Assembly (NCBI RefSeq): GCF_004321985.1
Contig: NZ_SCQN01000022.1
Span: 1-64,000, forward strand
Direction: 5' to 3'
DNA from: Castellaniella sp.
GTDB taxonomy: Bacteria > Pseudomonadota > Gammaproteobacteria > Burkholderiales > Burkholderiaceae_B
Length of the DNA stretch: 64,000 bases
Made by a program: the position numbers and the translations under genes. Positions 27,963 to 37,826 of this stretch are shown in pieces. A model generated the notes under the pieces. It saw only the letters and a list, made by a program, of their open reading frames with translations, was not told the origin of the DNA and did not search any database. Within the stretch, counting starts at the first letter, position 1, and each line of letters opens with the position of its first letter.

Positions 27963-28745
27963 TCAAAGTGATCCGTCCGATTCATCCAGCGTGCGGATGC
28001 GTAGTGTGTCGCCGTCCAGGGAAACCTGGGCAGGCCGGTTCTGCAGGCTGTCTGGCAGGCGCGTCTCGATCACGCGATAGACGCCAGCGATAGCCAGCAG
28101 CTCCGGATCCAGTTGGGTGGTGAGGATCATGGCATCGGTGCGCCCGTGGGCGCCTGCCATGGCCTTGCCCCGCAGCGGTCCGTAGACGTGGATATTGCCG
28201 TCGGCGATGACCTCGGCGCCCTGACTGACCATCCCCATGACGATCAGATCGGTGCCCTTGGCGTAGATGCGCTGGCCCGAGCGCAGCGGGTGGCGCACCA
28301 CCAGCGTCTCGCCGGTAGCGGCTGCGGAGGTAGCGCCGTCACGCTCGGCTGCTACGGGTTTCTCGGTTGATGCGGTCTTGCGGGCGGCCTGTGCAGGTTT
28401 TGAAGTTCTGCTGCCCGATCCTGCTGTGGCTGCCGGGCTCGCGGAAATGTCGAGCGGAGCCAGGCCCGATTGGGCAGCTTGTGCTTGCAATTCAGCGCTG
28501 GCGTGTACGCCGATGGGGTGCAGGTGGTGCCGGCGCAGCGCGGCAGCCAGCGCCTCCCAATCCGGGGATTCGGTCAGTCCCTGGGCGTCGATGACGACCG
28601 GTTCGTTCTCGTAAAACGCCCCCGCCTCGCGCATGCGGGCGTCCAACGCTGTTACCAGTGTGTCGGTATCCTGGTCGTGCAGGACGGCCCGCAGGGCGTA
28701 AAGGGTGGCGCTCTTGAAATCCAGGGCAGTGGATGTTTTGGCCAT
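27963..28745 (-). CDS. minC: Septum site-determining protein MinC
   Basis: 260 residues. N-terminal FtsZ-inhibiting domain ([13 protein letters not shown]..., ~1-105), a low-complexity Ala/Ser/Thr-rich linker (~120-165), and the C-terminal beta-helix that binds MinD ([35 protein letters not shown]). The ATG starts MAKTSTALD; upstream in-frame codons lie in the end of glnS. It starts 7 bp after the glnS stop, so it depends on glnS transcription or translation. Confidence 0.96.
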   Translation of the reverse strand: MAKTSTALDFKSATLYALRAVLHDQDTDTLVTALDARMREAGAFYENEPVVIDAQGLTESPDWEALAAALRRHHLHPIGVHASAELQAQAAQSGLAPLDISASPAATAGSGSRTSKPAQAARKTASTEKPVAAERDGATSAAATGETLVVRHPLRSGQRIYAKGTDLIVMGMVSQGAEVIADGNIHVYGPLRGKAMAGAHGRTDAMILTTQLDPELLAIAGVYRVIETRLPDSLQNRPAQVSLDGDTLRIRTLDESDGSL

Positions 28746-28752
28746 ATGCGTC

Positions 28753-30504
28753 CTATGCCCAGGTATCGCGCAGCGTGGCCGCACGGTTGAGAATGGGGTG
28801 ATCTGGCGATGACAGTTCCCGGTCGGCCACAAAGTAGCCCAGGCGTTCGAACTGCCAGCTGGCGCCAGGCTCGGCCCGGACGCCTGGCTCCAGCCAGGCC
28901 CGGACTGTACGGCAGGAATCCGGGTTCAGGGCCTCGAGGAAGTTTCGGTCGCCGCCGTCGGGGTGTGGGTCGGCGAACAGACGGTCATAGAGGCGGATCT
29001 CCGCCGGGACGGCGTGCGCGGTGCTGACCCAGGTGATGGCGCCCTTGACCTTCACACTGTCGGCACCGGGTGTGCCGCTACGCGTGTCAGGCAGGTATTC
29101 CGCGTGGACCTCGATGATCTCGCCTTGGGCGTTCTTGACGCAGCCGGTGCAGCGCACCACATAGCCGTATTTGAGCCGCACCAGATTGCCGGGGTACAGG
29201 CGGAAGTATTTCCGCGGCGGTTCCTCCCGGAAGTCGTCGCGTTCGATCCAGAGTTCACGCGTCAGCGGGAATTCGCGGCGCGTGCTCTGAGGGTCGTGGG
29301 GATTGCTGGGGGCCGAGCACATCTCGGTGCGGTCGGCCGGGAAATTGGTCAGGACCAGACGGATAGGATCCAGGACGGCCACGGCCCGAGTGGCGACCGG
29401 ATCCAGATCGTCCCGCAGGGCCTGTTCCAGGAGGCTGTAGTCGATGCGGGAGTCGGACTTGGAAACGCCCAGACGCTCGCAGAACAGGCGGATGGCGCCG
29501 GGCGTGTAACCGCGCCGACGTAGCCCGACCAGTGTGGGCATGCGCGGGTCGTCCCAGCCGCTGACGTGGCCTTCTTCGACGAGCTGGCGCAGCTTGCGCT
29601 TGCTCGTGACCACATAGCTCAGGTTCAGGCGGGCGAATTCGTGCTGGTGAGGCAACGGCTCCGCCAGTTCGCCCAGTTCGGCGAGTTTCCGCAGGATCCA
29701 GTCGTAGAACGGGCGCTGATCTTCAAATTCCAGCGTGCAGATGCTGTGGGTGATGCCCTCCAGTGCGTCTTCGACCGGGTGGGCCCAGGCGTACATGGGG
29801 TAGATGCACCAGGCATCGCCCGTACGGTGGTGGCTTGCATGGCGGATGCGGTACAGCACAGGGTCGCGCAGGTTGATGTTGGGTGAGCCCATGTCGATGC
29901 GCGCGCGTAGTGCCATGCTGCCGTCCGGATGCCGTCCGGCCCGCATTTCGCGCAGCAGTGCCAGTGACTCCGCCGCCGGGCGGTCACGCCACGGGGAGTT
30001 GATGCCGGGTTCGGTCAGCGTGCCGCGCGTGGCCCGCATTTCATCGGCCGATTGTTCGTCGACATAGGCGTATCCAGCCTGTACCAGCGATTCGGCGAAA
30101 CGGTACAGCGTCTTGAAGTAGTCGCTGGCGAAGTAGCGATGTTCCGTGCCATTCTGCGTCCAGTCGAAGCCTAGCCAGCGCACTATGTCGGCGATTGCCT
30201 GGACATATTCGTCCTCTTCTTTCTCGGGGTTGGTGTCGTCGAACCGCAGGTGGCAGATACCCTGGTAGTCGCGGGCCAGGCCAAAATTCAGGCAGATGCT
30301 TTTGGCGTGCCCGATGTGCAGGTAGCCGTTGGGTTCGGGCGGAAAGCGCGTGCGGATGCGGGCCGGGTCGATCTCGCCGGCCTGGCGGACTTCGGCCGGG
30401 CTGGGCGGCGGTGCCCAGCGCCGGTTCTGATACAGCCCCGAGCCCAGGTCATTGTCGATGATGGTGCGCAGGAAATTCGAGGCGGGCACGGTATCGGTGG
30501 TCAT
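28753..30504 (-). CDS. glnS: Glutamine--tRNA ligase
   Basis: 583 residues, class I aminoacyl-tRNA synthetase. The HIGH motif is in [10 protein letters not shown] and the KMSKS equivalent in [12 protein letters not shown], the anticodon-binding C-terminal beta-barrels and [11 protein letters not shown], typical of GlnRS rather than GluRS, are present. The start is 33 bp from the divergent bd-like operon, so the two promoters must overlap. It is the first visible gene of the glnS-minCDE unit. Confidence 0.97.
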   Translation of the reverse strand: MTTDTVPASNFLRTIIDNDLGSGLYQNRRWAPPPSPAEVRQAGEIDPARIRTRFPPEPNGYLHIGHAKSICLNFGLARDYQGICHLRFDDTNPEKEEDEYVQAIADIVRWLGFDWTQNGTEHRYFASDYFKTLYRFAESLVQAGYAYVDEQSADEMRATRGTLTEPGINSPWRDRPAAESLALLREMRAGRHPDGSMALRARIDMGSPNINLRDPVLYRIRHASHHRTGDAWCIYPMYAWAHPVEDALEGITHSICTLEFEDQRPFYDWILRKLAELGELAEPLPHQHEFARLNLSYVVTSKRKLRQLVEEGHVSGWDDPRMPTLVGLRRRGYTPGAIRLFCERLGVSKSDSRIDYSLLEQALRDDLDPVATRAVAVLDPIRLVLTNFPADRTEMCSAPSNPHDPQSTRREFPLTRELWIERDDFREEPPRKYFRLYPGNLVRLKYGYVVRCTGCVKNAQGEIIEVHAEYLPDTRSGTPGADSVKVKGAITWVSTAHAVPAEIRLYDRLFADPHPDGGDRNFLEALNPDSCRTVRAWLEPGVRAEPGASWQFERLGYFVADRELSSPDHPILNRAATLRDTWA

Positions 30505-30537
30505 ACTTCCGGGTCATAATCTAAACTAGCGCACATT

Positions 30538-31863
30538 ATGACGCAAACCGCATGGGTTCTGTCGTTGACCCAGTTTTACCTGAGTCTGGGGTTCGTGCTG
30601 TTTTTCCTCTCTCTGGAACTGGGCCTGGCTTGGGTGCTTTTTGGACTCAGGCTGCGTGCGCACCGCAGCACGGCGGCGCTGCTCGCCTATCGGTTCTGGG
30701 TGCGGGTGTTCGCCCTTACGCTGATGCTGGGCTTTGGTGCCAGTCTGCCGCTGCTGCTGCAGTTCGGCACCCTGTGGCCGCGCATCATGGATCGCGCTGG
30801 CGAGGTCGTGGGCCCGCTGGTGGCCATGACCGTGCTGACGGCTTTTGTCTTCAAGTCCTGTTTCCTGGGTGCCATGCTGTACGGACAGCGCTCGCTGTCG
30901 GACCGGACGCATACGCTGGTAGTGGCCATGGTGGCGGTGGGGACCTCGCTCACGGCTTACTGGATTGTGACGCTACTGGCCTGGATGCAGTGGCCGGTAG
31001 GCACGACACTGTCCGAGAACCACTATCAGATCTCGGATTGGTTCGCTGTGATGGGCGGTGCCGCGCCTGCGCTCTTCGGGGTGCTGCTGACGGGCGGCAT
31101 GGTTCTCGCGGCGACGCTGATGCTGGCAGTGACGGCCGTGCGGACCGATACTCGCCCCAGCGACGAGGGAGACCGCAGTGTCTACGCAGTCGGGCTGTGG
31201 CTGCTGCTGATCGCGCTGGTGCTGCAGGCACTTCTCGCAGCCAAGCTCGGCCTCGAGCTGCTGCCGGTCCAGCCGACGCGGCTGGCTGCGGTGATTCCTC
31301 AGTGGCGCAGCGGGTCGCCGGATCGCCTGACACTGCTGGCGTGGCTGGACCTGGATGCGCTGCGCAATGCATGGGCGCTGTATGGCCCGCAGGGCTCGGA
31401 CTGGATGCCGCAGGTGCCGGGCTGGTTGAAGGGGTTGAAGGACCTGGCCGGCGTCAGTCCGCCCGTCTGGCCGACCTACGTATCGGCCCGCCTGGCGGTC
31501 ATGCTGACGCTGCTGCTGGCAGTGGCGGCATTCTGGAGCCTCTGGCGCGGTTCCCGCCAGCATTACGAGCCGGACGTGCTGACCGCAGGTGGCCGCGTGC
31601 GCCTGCGCGTCATGATGTGGGGCGCCGTGGTCCTGCAGGCGGCGGGTTGGGCACATGTGCTGGTGGGCAGCCTACCCTATGCCGTCTACGGCACGATCAC
31701 ATTGCGTGAAGTCGGCACGACCCAGAACCAGGAGACCTTGTGGGGCGGCCTGGTGCTGCACCTGATCGTCTATGCGGTGCTCGCGCTGGGGTTTCATCAA
31801 CTGCTGCTGCACACCACCCGGTTTGGCGTGGTGCCAGTTGCCCGACATCGGGGGCGCGCATGA
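30538..31863 (+). CDS. Cytochrome bd subunit I-like protein lacking heme ligands
   Basis: 441 residues, about nine membrane helices, colinear with CydA (shared landmarks: QF near the N-terminus, FW, QFGT-W, VA-G--L-A-WI, WMQ-P, AGW----G--P--VYG). Compared with E. coli CydA from memory, the residues that bind hemes are gone. His19 is Val (SLGFVLFF). His186 has no His equivalent (the block reads APALFGVLLTGGM). Met393 is Ala (ARLAVML). Glu99 and Glu107 are Thr and Lys (VAMTVLTAFVFKS). GRQPW is GSLPY, and the quinol-loop TKLAAIEAEW is TRLAAVIPQW. No Cys-x2-Cys-His heme site was seen. It therefore probably cannot bind b558, b595 or d as known. Translationally coupled to subunit II (ATGA). Confidence 0.85.
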   Translation: MTQTAWVLSLTQFYLSLGFVLFFLSLELGLAWVLFGLRLRAHRSTAALLAYRFWVRVFALTLMLGFGASLPLLLQFGTLWPRIMDRAGEVVGPLVAMTVLTAFVFKSCFLGAMLYGQRSLSDRTHTLVVAMVAVGTSLTAYWIVTLLAWMQWPVGTTLSENHYQISDWFAVMGGAAPALFGVLLTGGMVLAATLMLAVTAVRTDTRPSDEGDRSVYAVGLWLLLIALVLQALLAAKLGLELLPVQPTRLAAVIPQWRSGSPDRLTLLAWLDLDALRNAWALYGPQGSDWMPQVPGWLKGLKDLAGVSPPVWPTYVSARLAVMLTLLLAVAAFWSLWRGSRQHYEPDVLTAGGRVRLRVMMWGAVVLQAAGWAHVLVGSLPYAVYGTITLREVGTTQNQETLWGGLVLHLIVYAVLALGFHQLLLHTTRFGVVPVARHRGRA

Positions 31864-32909
31864 TCGAATCGCTGGCAGCGGCGCTGGGCTTGGGTGCGCA
31901 GGACCCGGCGTTCTGGATGCCGCTGGCCCTGATGGCCGTGTTTTTTGCCACGGTGGTCGCCGGTGTGCTGCTGGACGGCTTCGACATCGGTGTGGGCTGT
32001 GTGTCGCTGGTGGCGCCGCGTGCCTTGCGCCCCCGCATGTTGTCGCTGCTCGTACCATGGCGGGATGCGAATGAATTCTGGCTCTTTCTGGGGGTCGGGT
32101 TGTTTGCGGGGGCATTTCCCTACGCCTGGTCTCAGACGCTGGGGCGCCTGTATGTGCCGTTGTCCCTGCTTGCCCTGGGTACGCTGTTGCGTTCGGCCTG
32201 CTTCGAGTGGCGGCTGCGGGCGCCCGAGCAGCGTCAGCGGCGCTGGCAACTGGGGTTTGGCGCCGGGTCGGTGCTCACGGCGTTCGCTCACGGGTACATG
32301 CTGGCGAGGATCAGCGTGGCCTATGAGAGCGGCCCCGGCTATACCGGGTTTGCGCTGCTCATGGGGGCTTGCTCGGTAGCGGGATACAGTCTGCTGGGAG
32401 CGACCTGGCTCATGATGCGTGAAGCAGGCGAACTGCGGATCCGGGCGCTGCATTGGGCGCGCCGCACTTTGCGCTGGAGCGCGGTGGGGGCGGTGGGGGT
32501 TGCCGTGGTGCTGGATTTCTCCAATGCCGGCGTTTTTCTCAAATGGGGCGACGGCGAGCATTGGCGTGCCGTGGGCTTCGTCTGGGGAACGCTGCTGCTG
32601 TGCTTCGTGCTGACGGAGATGACGCTTCAGCGGCTGATGAACCGTAGCTATCGAGCGTCGGCCGCGCCGTTTGCGCTGGTGCTGCTGATCTTCCTGGTGG
32701 TGCTGGGCGGCTTGGCCTACAGCTTCTTCCCCTATCTGGTGCTGGATGAGGTCACGCTGTGGGATGCGGCCGCCCCTGTGGCCACGCTGCGGTTGGCGCT
32801 GTCCGCCACGGTCGTGGCGTTGCCCGTGGCCCTGATCTTCAACCTCTGGGTGTACTGGCGCATGTTGGGTCTGTCGCGTCCGCCACGTCCACCGGATTTC
32901 CGGGGCTGA
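31860..32909 (+). CDS. Cytochrome bd subunit II-like protein
   Basis: 349 residues, eight or nine membrane helices. The CydB core is recognisable: VLLDGFDIGVG near residue 35, NEFWLFLGVGLFAGAFPYAW (CydB: GN-VWL-), and a C-terminal LWDAAAP followed by NLWVYWRMLG. The WDGN block reads WRDAN, one residue longer. The ATG overlaps the stop of subunit I. CydB normally carries no heme, so its better conservation fits with a complex that keeps its architecture but has lost cofactors from subunit I. No CydX-like small gene follows. Confidence 0.88.
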   Translation: MIESLAAALGLGAQDPAFWMPLALMAVFFATVVAGVLLDGFDIGVGCVSLVAPRALRPRMLSLLVPWRDANEFWLFLGVGLFAGAFPYAWSQTLGRLYVPLSLLALGTLLRSACFEWRLRAPEQRQRRWQLGFGAGSVLTAFAHGYMLARISVAYESGPGYTGFALLMGACSVAGYSLLGATWLMMREAGELRIRALHWARRTLRWSAVGAVGVAVVLDFSNAGVFLKWGDGEHWRAVGFVWGTLLLCFVLTEMTLQRLMNRSYRASAAPFALVLLIFLVVLGGLAYSFFPYLVLDEVTLWDAAAPVATLRLALSATVVALPVALIFNLWVYWRMLGLSRPPRPPDFRG

Positions 32910-32913
32910 CCTC

Positions 32914-34662
32914 GTGCACTTCCCCCGGGCCCTGCTGCGTGCGGATGGCGTGGTCGCCATGCTGTGCTGGGCTGCTCTGGCCGGAGCGGGCGGAGCGGTG
33001 GTCACCATTGCCTTTCATGCCGGCATCCATCTGATCCAGCAGCTTTACGCCGGGCAGTCCGGTTCCATCGTCCAGGTCACGCGAAGCCTGTCCTGGGGGA
33101 TGCGCCTGGTGATTCCGGCCGTGGGGGGGCTGTGCGCGGGGTTTCTGCTGCAGGCGGCGCACAAGGTCTCCCACGATCCACATTCGAGCTACATGGAGGC
33201 CGTCGCCATCGGTGATGGCCGCATGTCCATCCCGCAGGGGATCCTGCGGTCCCTGTCGTCGCTGTGTACCGTCGCCACAGGAGGCTCCATCGGGCGCGAA
33301 GGCGCGATGGTGCATCTGGCCTCGCTGGCTGCTTCCGGGCTGGGACGATTCCTGCACATCGATACGGCCCGTCTGCGCCTGCTGGTGGCCTGCGGGGCAG
33401 CGGCCGGGGTCTCAGCCGCATATGGCGCTCCCATCGCCGGTGCGGTGTTCGTGGGCGAGATCATCCTGGGATCCATGTCCTTCCAGAACTTCGGTCCGCT
33501 GCTCATGGCCGGCACAGTCTCCAGCCTGGTGATGCATCTGAGCGGCGAGTACGTCGCCCGCTACCCCATGCCGGACCTGCCGCCGGTCTCGGCTGAAATC
33601 ATTCTGCCTTGCCTGGCCCTGGGCATCATTGCCGGGGTGGGGGCCGCCCAGTTCCTGCGGTTCGTGCACGTCGTGAAGACGCTGTTCGAACGGACGAAGC
33701 TGCCGCTTTCGTTGCGCCTCGCGTTGGGTGGGCTGCTGCTCGGTGGCGTGCTTACCCAGGTACCCGAGATGGCCGGCAACGGCAACAGCGTGGTGGTGGC
33801 ATTGCTGCACGGCTCCTGGGTCTGGCAGACCGTCCTCTGGATGCTGTTGTTCAAGGTGCTGGCCACGGCACTGACGGCTGGGTCGGGCGCCATTGGCGGC
33901 GTGTTCACGCCCACCCTGTTCGTGGGGGCGGCATTGGGCATGTTGTTTGCTCAGGTGCTGACCGGTGCCTGGCCCGTGCTGGCCGGGCATGGCACTACGC
34001 TCGCTCTGGTGGGCATGGGGGCCTTTCTGGCAGCTGCCACCAGTGCGCCCTTCATGGCCATTCTGATGGTGTTCGAGATGACGCTGAGCTACCAGATGGT
34101 GCTGCCGCTGGTGCTCGCCTGCGTGGTGGCATATTTCGTGTCGCGCGGCCTGGCGCAGGCCGTGATGTATCAGGTGACTTTGCACCATGAAGAAAGCCAG
34201 GCCCTGCGCCAGCAGTTGCGAACGGCCCGGCTGGACAGCCTCATGCGGCCAGCGCAGACCGTGATTCACACGGATGCCCCGGTGCGTCGGGCACAGGAGA
34301 TGTTCCTGGATTATCCAGTGCGCTATCTGTATGTCACGGACGCCAGCGATGTCTGGCAGGGTGTGATTGCGCAGCAGGACCTCACCCGCATGATGCTGGG
34401 CGAGGTCGATGTGCAGTCCAAGACCTGCGGCGAGGTGCTGCGGCTGGATTTCGTCAAGCCGCTGTATCCCGATCTGAGCCTGGATGAGGCTCAGATGCAG
34501 TTCAGCGCCTTTCGCGGCGAACGCCTGCCGGTGGTGAGCCGTGAGGCACGGCCCCGATTGCTGGGCGTGGTGTACAAGTCCGAGCTTCTGGAACGCTATT
34601 CGGAATTGAAGCGGGCTGTCGATAGCGAGGATGATTTTGTCCTGTCGCCTCGGCGACGCTAG
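32914..34662 (+). CDS. CLC-family chloride channel/transporter with C-terminal CBS pair
   Basis: 582 residues. The membrane domain (~1-430) has the CLC motifs SIGREGAMV (gating Glu in GREG, residues 127-131), AAYGAPIAGAVFVGE and AIGGVFTPTLF; the first GSGIP motif is replaced by HSSYMEA, as in ClcB-like branches. Two CBS motifs follow (~445-570: VIHTDAPVRRAQEMF, RLPVVSREARPRLLG). GTG start, only 4 bp after the bd-like subunit II stop, so the three genes form one operon. Whether it is a channel or a Cl-/H+ exchanger cannot be decided from sequence. Confidence 0.9.
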   Translation: MHFPRALLRADGVVAMLCWAALAGAGGAVVTIAFHAGIHLIQQLYAGQSGSIVQVTRSLSWGMRLVIPAVGGLCAGFLLQAAHKVSHDPHSSYMEAVAIGDGRMSIPQGILRSLSSLCTVATGGSIGREGAMVHLASLAASGLGRFLHIDTARLRLLVACGAAAGVSAAYGAPIAGAVFVGEIILGSMSFQNFGPLLMAGTVSSLVMHLSGEYVARYPMPDLPPVSAEIILPCLALGIIAGVGAAQFLRFVHVVKTLFERTKLPLSLRLALGGLLLGGVLTQVPEMAGNGNSVVVALLHGSWVWQTVLWMLLFKVLATALTAGSGAIGGVFTPTLFVGAALGMLFAQVLTGAWPVLAGHGTTLALVGMGAFLAAATSAPFMAILMVFEMTLSYQMVLPLVLACVVAYFVSRGLAQAVMYQVTLHHEESQALRQQLRTARLDSLMRPAQTVIHTDAPVRRAQEMFLDYPVRYLYVTDASDVWQGVIAQQDLTRMMLGEVDVQSKTCGEVLRLDFVKPLYPDLSLDEAQMQFSAFRGERLPVVSREARPRLLGVVYKSELLERYSELKRAVDSEDDFVLSPRRR

Positions 34663-34747
34663 TGCCGGGTGGCACCGGCGCCTTTCAGTGCGCGGGCACA
34701 GGTGTTAGCATACCCCCCATCTACTGGATATCAGCACAGCATTTTCC

Positions 34748-35815
34748 ATGGCCATTCAAGCGGATTCCCTGTCGTCTTCCCCCCAGGACACCCGTCTGGT
34801 GGCGCCCGATATCGAATCGTTCACCGAAGATTCCATCGAGCGGGCGCTGCGCCCCAAGACCCTGTCCGATTATGTCGGCCAGCCGCGGGTGTGCGAGCAA
34901 CTGGGCATTTTCATCGCGGCGGCGCGCCAGCGCAGCGAGGCGCTGGATCATGTGCTGCTCTTTGGTCCGCCGGGGCTGGGCAAGACCACGCTGGCCCATA
35001 TCGTGGCCCACGAAATGGGCGTGCAGTTGCGCCAGACATCCGGGCCGGTGCTGGAGCGCCCAGGGGACCTGGCGGCGATGCTCACCAATCTGGAACGCAA
35101 TGATGTCTTGTTCATCGACGAGATCCACCGCCTGTCGCCGGTCGTCGAAGAAATTCTCTATCCGGCGCTGGAAGATTTCCAGATCGACATCCTGATCGGC
35201 GAGGGTCCGGCCGCCCGTAGCGTCAAGATCGACCTGCAGCCTTTCACGCTGGTGGGCGCCACGACCCGGGCCGGCATGCTCACCAATCCGCTGCGGGACC
35301 GCTTCGGCATCGTCTCGCGGCTGGAATTCTATTCGGCAGAAGACCTGACTCACATCGTCCGGCGCAGCGCGGGGCTGCTGGGGGCCGAGACTTCTCCGGA
35401 AGGGGCCGTCGAGATCGCTCGTCGTTCACGCGGGACCCCCCGCATTGCCAATCGCCTGTTGCGTCGCGTGCGCGACTACGCAGAGGTCAAGGCGGCGGGC
35501 CGCATCGACGTGAACACGGCCCAGGCCGCGCTGGCCATGCTCGAGGTCGACCCCGAAGGTCTGGACCTGATGGATCGCAAACTGCTCGAAGCCATCGTGC
35601 ACAAGTTCGATGGTGGGCCGGTGGGGGTGGACAGCCTGGCCGCCGCGATTGGCGAGGAACGCGACACCATCGAGGACGTCATCGAACCCTACCTGATCCA
35701 GAACGGCTATCTGCAGCGCACCCCGCGCGGCCGCGTGGCCACGCGCCGCTGCTGGGAACACCTGGGGCTGAAGGCGCCAGTGTCGGGTAACGCGCCCGAT
35801 CTGTTCCGCGGCTGA
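34748..35815 (+). CDS. ruvB: Holliday junction branch migration ATPase RuvB
   Basis: 355 residues, full length. AAA+ Walker [10 protein letters not shown], Walker [10 protein letters not shown], sensor 1 GATTRAGML, arginine finger region LRDRFG, and the C-terminal winged helix ([21 protein letters not shown]). RuvB hexamers pump DNA through RuvA-bound junctions. Unusually, it is on the + strand, convergent with recQ, and separated from ruvA and ruvC, which are together on the - strand about 2 kb away. Confidence 0.97.
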   Translation: MAIQADSLSSSPQDTRLVAPDIESFTEDSIERALRPKTLSDYVGQPRVCEQLGIFIAAARQRSEALDHVLLFGPPGLGKTTLAHIVAHEMGVQLRQTSGPVLERPGDLAAMLTNLERNDVLFIDEIHRLSPVVEEILYPALEDFQIDILIGEGPAARSVKIDLQPFTLVGATTRAGMLTNPLRDRFGIVSRLEFYSAEDLTHIVRRSAGLLGAETSPEGAVEIARRSRGTPRIANRLLRRVRDYAEVKAAGRIDVNTAQAALAMLEVDPEGLDLMDRKLLEAIVHKFDGGPVGVDSLAAAIGEERDTIEDVIEPYLIQNGYLQRTPRGRVATRRCWEHLGLKAPVSGNAPDLFRG

Positions 35816-35826
35816 CCTCCGCTTAG

Positions 35827-35970
35827 CCCGGGCTGCGGTTCACACTGCTGTACCTGGGGGTGTTCTATTACGCACCGCCCAAGGCCATGAACCGGCCGAT
35901 CTACTCCTATTCGCAGGTGATCGTGGCGTGGTCGGTCTGGTATGTGGCAGCATCACTGGCCGTTGGTTGA
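35827..35970 (+). pseudogene. Remnant of a membrane-protein gene (3' end only)
   Basis: Forty-seven codons are open from a preceding in-frame TAG (35824) to a TGA at 35968-35970, translating to a hydrophobic segment (LLYLGVFYYAPP), a short polar link and a Trp-rich helix (QVIVAWSVWYVAA). No plausible start codon with a ribosome site is seen near the beginning. It looks like the C-terminal end of a lost gene, lying between ruvB and recQ and overlapping the recQ end by 18 bp antisense. The family was not recognised; a chance open frame cannot be excluded. Confidence 0.4.
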
Positions 35971-37821
35971 ATCCATCAGGCAGGCGACCACGTCGGGGCC
36001 GTAGGCTTCGCGCTTGCGTATCCCCACGCCGCTGATGGTGCCCAGTGCGTCCAGGGTCTGGGGCTGTTGCAGCGCGATGTCGCGCAGAGTCGCGTCGTGG
36101 AAGATCACATACGCAGGGACGCCGTGCGTCTTTGCGACTTGGGCGCGCCAGGCGCGTAGCCGCTCGAAGCGCTGCTGCGCGTCGGGTGGCAGCGCGGCGG
36201 CCAGGTCGGCGCTGCGGGCGGATCGCCGGCCGGACTTCGCGTGCGTTTCGTGTGCGACCGGCCGCAGCATCAGCGTGCGTTCGCCTTTCAGCACGTCCCG
36301 GCTGGCGGGGGTCAGTGCCAGCGTGCCATAGCCCTCCAGATCGACCGTCAGCAGGCCGAGAGCGAGGGCTTGGCGCAGGATGCCGCGCCACGCTTCGGTG
36401 GTCAGGTCGGCGCCTACCCCGAAGACCGTCAGTGACTGGTGGTCATGCTGTTTCACACGGTCCGTCATCTGGCCCCGCAGGATGTCGATGATATGTCCGC
36501 CGCCGAAGCGCTGGCCGCGTTCTCGCCAGAGCCGGTAGATCGCGGACAGCAGCTTCTGGACGGCGATGGTGCCGTCCCAAGTGGTGGGTGGCTCCAGGCA
36601 GGTGTCGCAGTTGCCGCAAGGTTCCACTGTCTGCCCGAAATAGGCCAGAAGCTGCTGCCGGCGGCAGGTGACGGCTTCGCAGAGGGCCAGCATGGCGTCG
36701 AGCTGCCGGACCTGTCGGCGCTGATGCAGGGCATCGCCTTCAGACGCGTCTATCATGCGCCGTTGCTGGACCACATCTTGCAGCCCGTAGGCGAGCCAGG
36801 CATCCGCCGGCAGGCTGTCGCGGCCTGCTCGTCCCGTTTCCTGGTAGTAGCCCTCGATGGACTTGGGCAAATCGATGTGGGCGACGAAGCGCACGTCGGG
36901 TTTGTTGACGCCCATGCCGAAGGCGATCGTCGCCACCATGATGATGCCGTCTTCGCGCAGGAATCGCGCCTGATGCTCGGCGCGTGTCGGTGCAGGGAGT
37001 CCGGCGTGATAGGGCAGCGCCGTGAGGCCGTTGCGATTCAGGAATTCGGCCGTGTCCTCGACTCGCGATCGCGATAGGGCGTAGACGATGCCGCAGTCCC
37101 CGCCGTGCTCTTCGCGGATGAAGTTCAGCAGCTGCCGCCGGACCTCGTGTTTTTCGACGATGCGATAACAGATATTGGGGCGATCAAAGCTGGCGATGAA
37201 CTGTGGCGAGTCCTGCAGGCTCAGGCAGGTGATGATGTCGGCGCGGGTAGCTTCGGTCGCTGTGGCAGTCAGCGCGACTCGCGGGACTGTGGGCCACCGT
37301 TGCGCGAGAATGTCCAGTTGCTGGTACTCGGGCCGGAAGTCGTGTCCCCATTGCGAGACGCAGTGCGCTTCGTCGATGGCAAAGAGCGCGATACGGCCGC
37401 GCGCGAGCAGCTCCAGACAGCGCGGCGTGAGCAGCCGTTCGGGGGCGATGTAGAGCAGATCGAGCTGGCCGCGCAGATAAGCCTGCTCGACTTCTCGGGC
37501 AACTCCCGGTGTTTGCGATGAATTCAGGAACGCGGCTCGCACGCCCAGCTCCTGCAGCGCGTCGACCTGATCCTGCATCAGCGCGATGAGGGGTGAGATC
37601 ACCACCCCCGTGCCTGGGCGCACCAGCGCCGGGATCTGGTAGCACAGCGACTTCCCGCCCCCCGTAGGCATCAGCACCAGCGCATTGCCACCGTCGATCA
37701 GTCGTTGGACGATGGCCTGTTGTTCGCCGCGGAATGACTCGTAGCCAAAGACCTGTTGGAGCGCATCCAACGCCGTGGCCAGGGGGGGGCGGTCCAGGTC
37801 GGCGTCGAAGAGGGTGGACAT
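35953..37821 (-). CDS. recQ: ATP-dependent DNA helicase RecQ
   Basis: About 622 residues. SF2 helicase motifs: [12 protein letters not shown] (I), [11 protein letters not shown] (Ia), [15 protein letters not shown] (II and aromatic loop), TATAT (III), HAGL (IV region), [16 protein letters not shown] (V), QETGRAGRD (VI). A Zn-binding CGNCDTC, a winged-helix RQC domain and a C-terminal HRDC domain ([14 protein letters not shown]) follow. ATG 37821 was chosen; a GTG at 37830 overlapping the ruvA stop by 4 bp is an alternative. It lies downstream of ruvA in the position where ruvB is often found. Confidence 0.95.
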   Translation of the reverse strand: MSTLFDADLDRPPLATALDALQQVFGYESFRGEQQAIVQRLIDGGNALVLMPTGGGKSLCYQIPALVRPGTGVVISPLIALMQDQVDALQELGVRAAFLNSSQTPGVAREVEQAYLRGQLDLLYIAPERLLTPRCLELLARGRIALFAIDEAHCVSQWGHDFRPEYQQLDILAQRWPTVPRVALTATATEATRADIITCLSLQDSPQFIASFDRPNICYRIVEKHEVRRQLLNFIREEHGGDCGIVYALSRSRVEDTAEFLNRNGLTALPYHAGLPAPTRAEHQARFLREDGIIMVATIAFGMGVNKPDVRFVAHIDLPKSIEGYYQETGRAGRDSLPADAWLAYGLQDVVQQRRMIDASEGDALHQRRQVRQLDAMLALCEAVTCRRQQLLAYFGQTVEPCGNCDTCLEPPTTWDGTIAVQKLLSAIYRLWRERGQRFGGGHIIDILRGQMTDRVKQHDHQSLTVFGVGADLTTEAWRGILRQALALGLLTVDLEGYGTLALTPASRDVLKGERTLMLRPVAHETHAKSGRRSARSADLAAALPPDAQQRFERLRAWRAQVAKTHGVPAYVIFHDATLRDIALQQPQTLDALGTISGVGIRKREAYGPDVVACLMDSTNGQ

Positions 37822-37826
37822 TCGGG

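Noticed and set aside
30552-31709. A 385-codon frame overlapping the bd-like subunit I in another + frame
   Set aside because: Gly/Ala/Arg-rich, non-hydrophobic translation, whereas the other frame gives nine clean membrane helices aligned to CydA.
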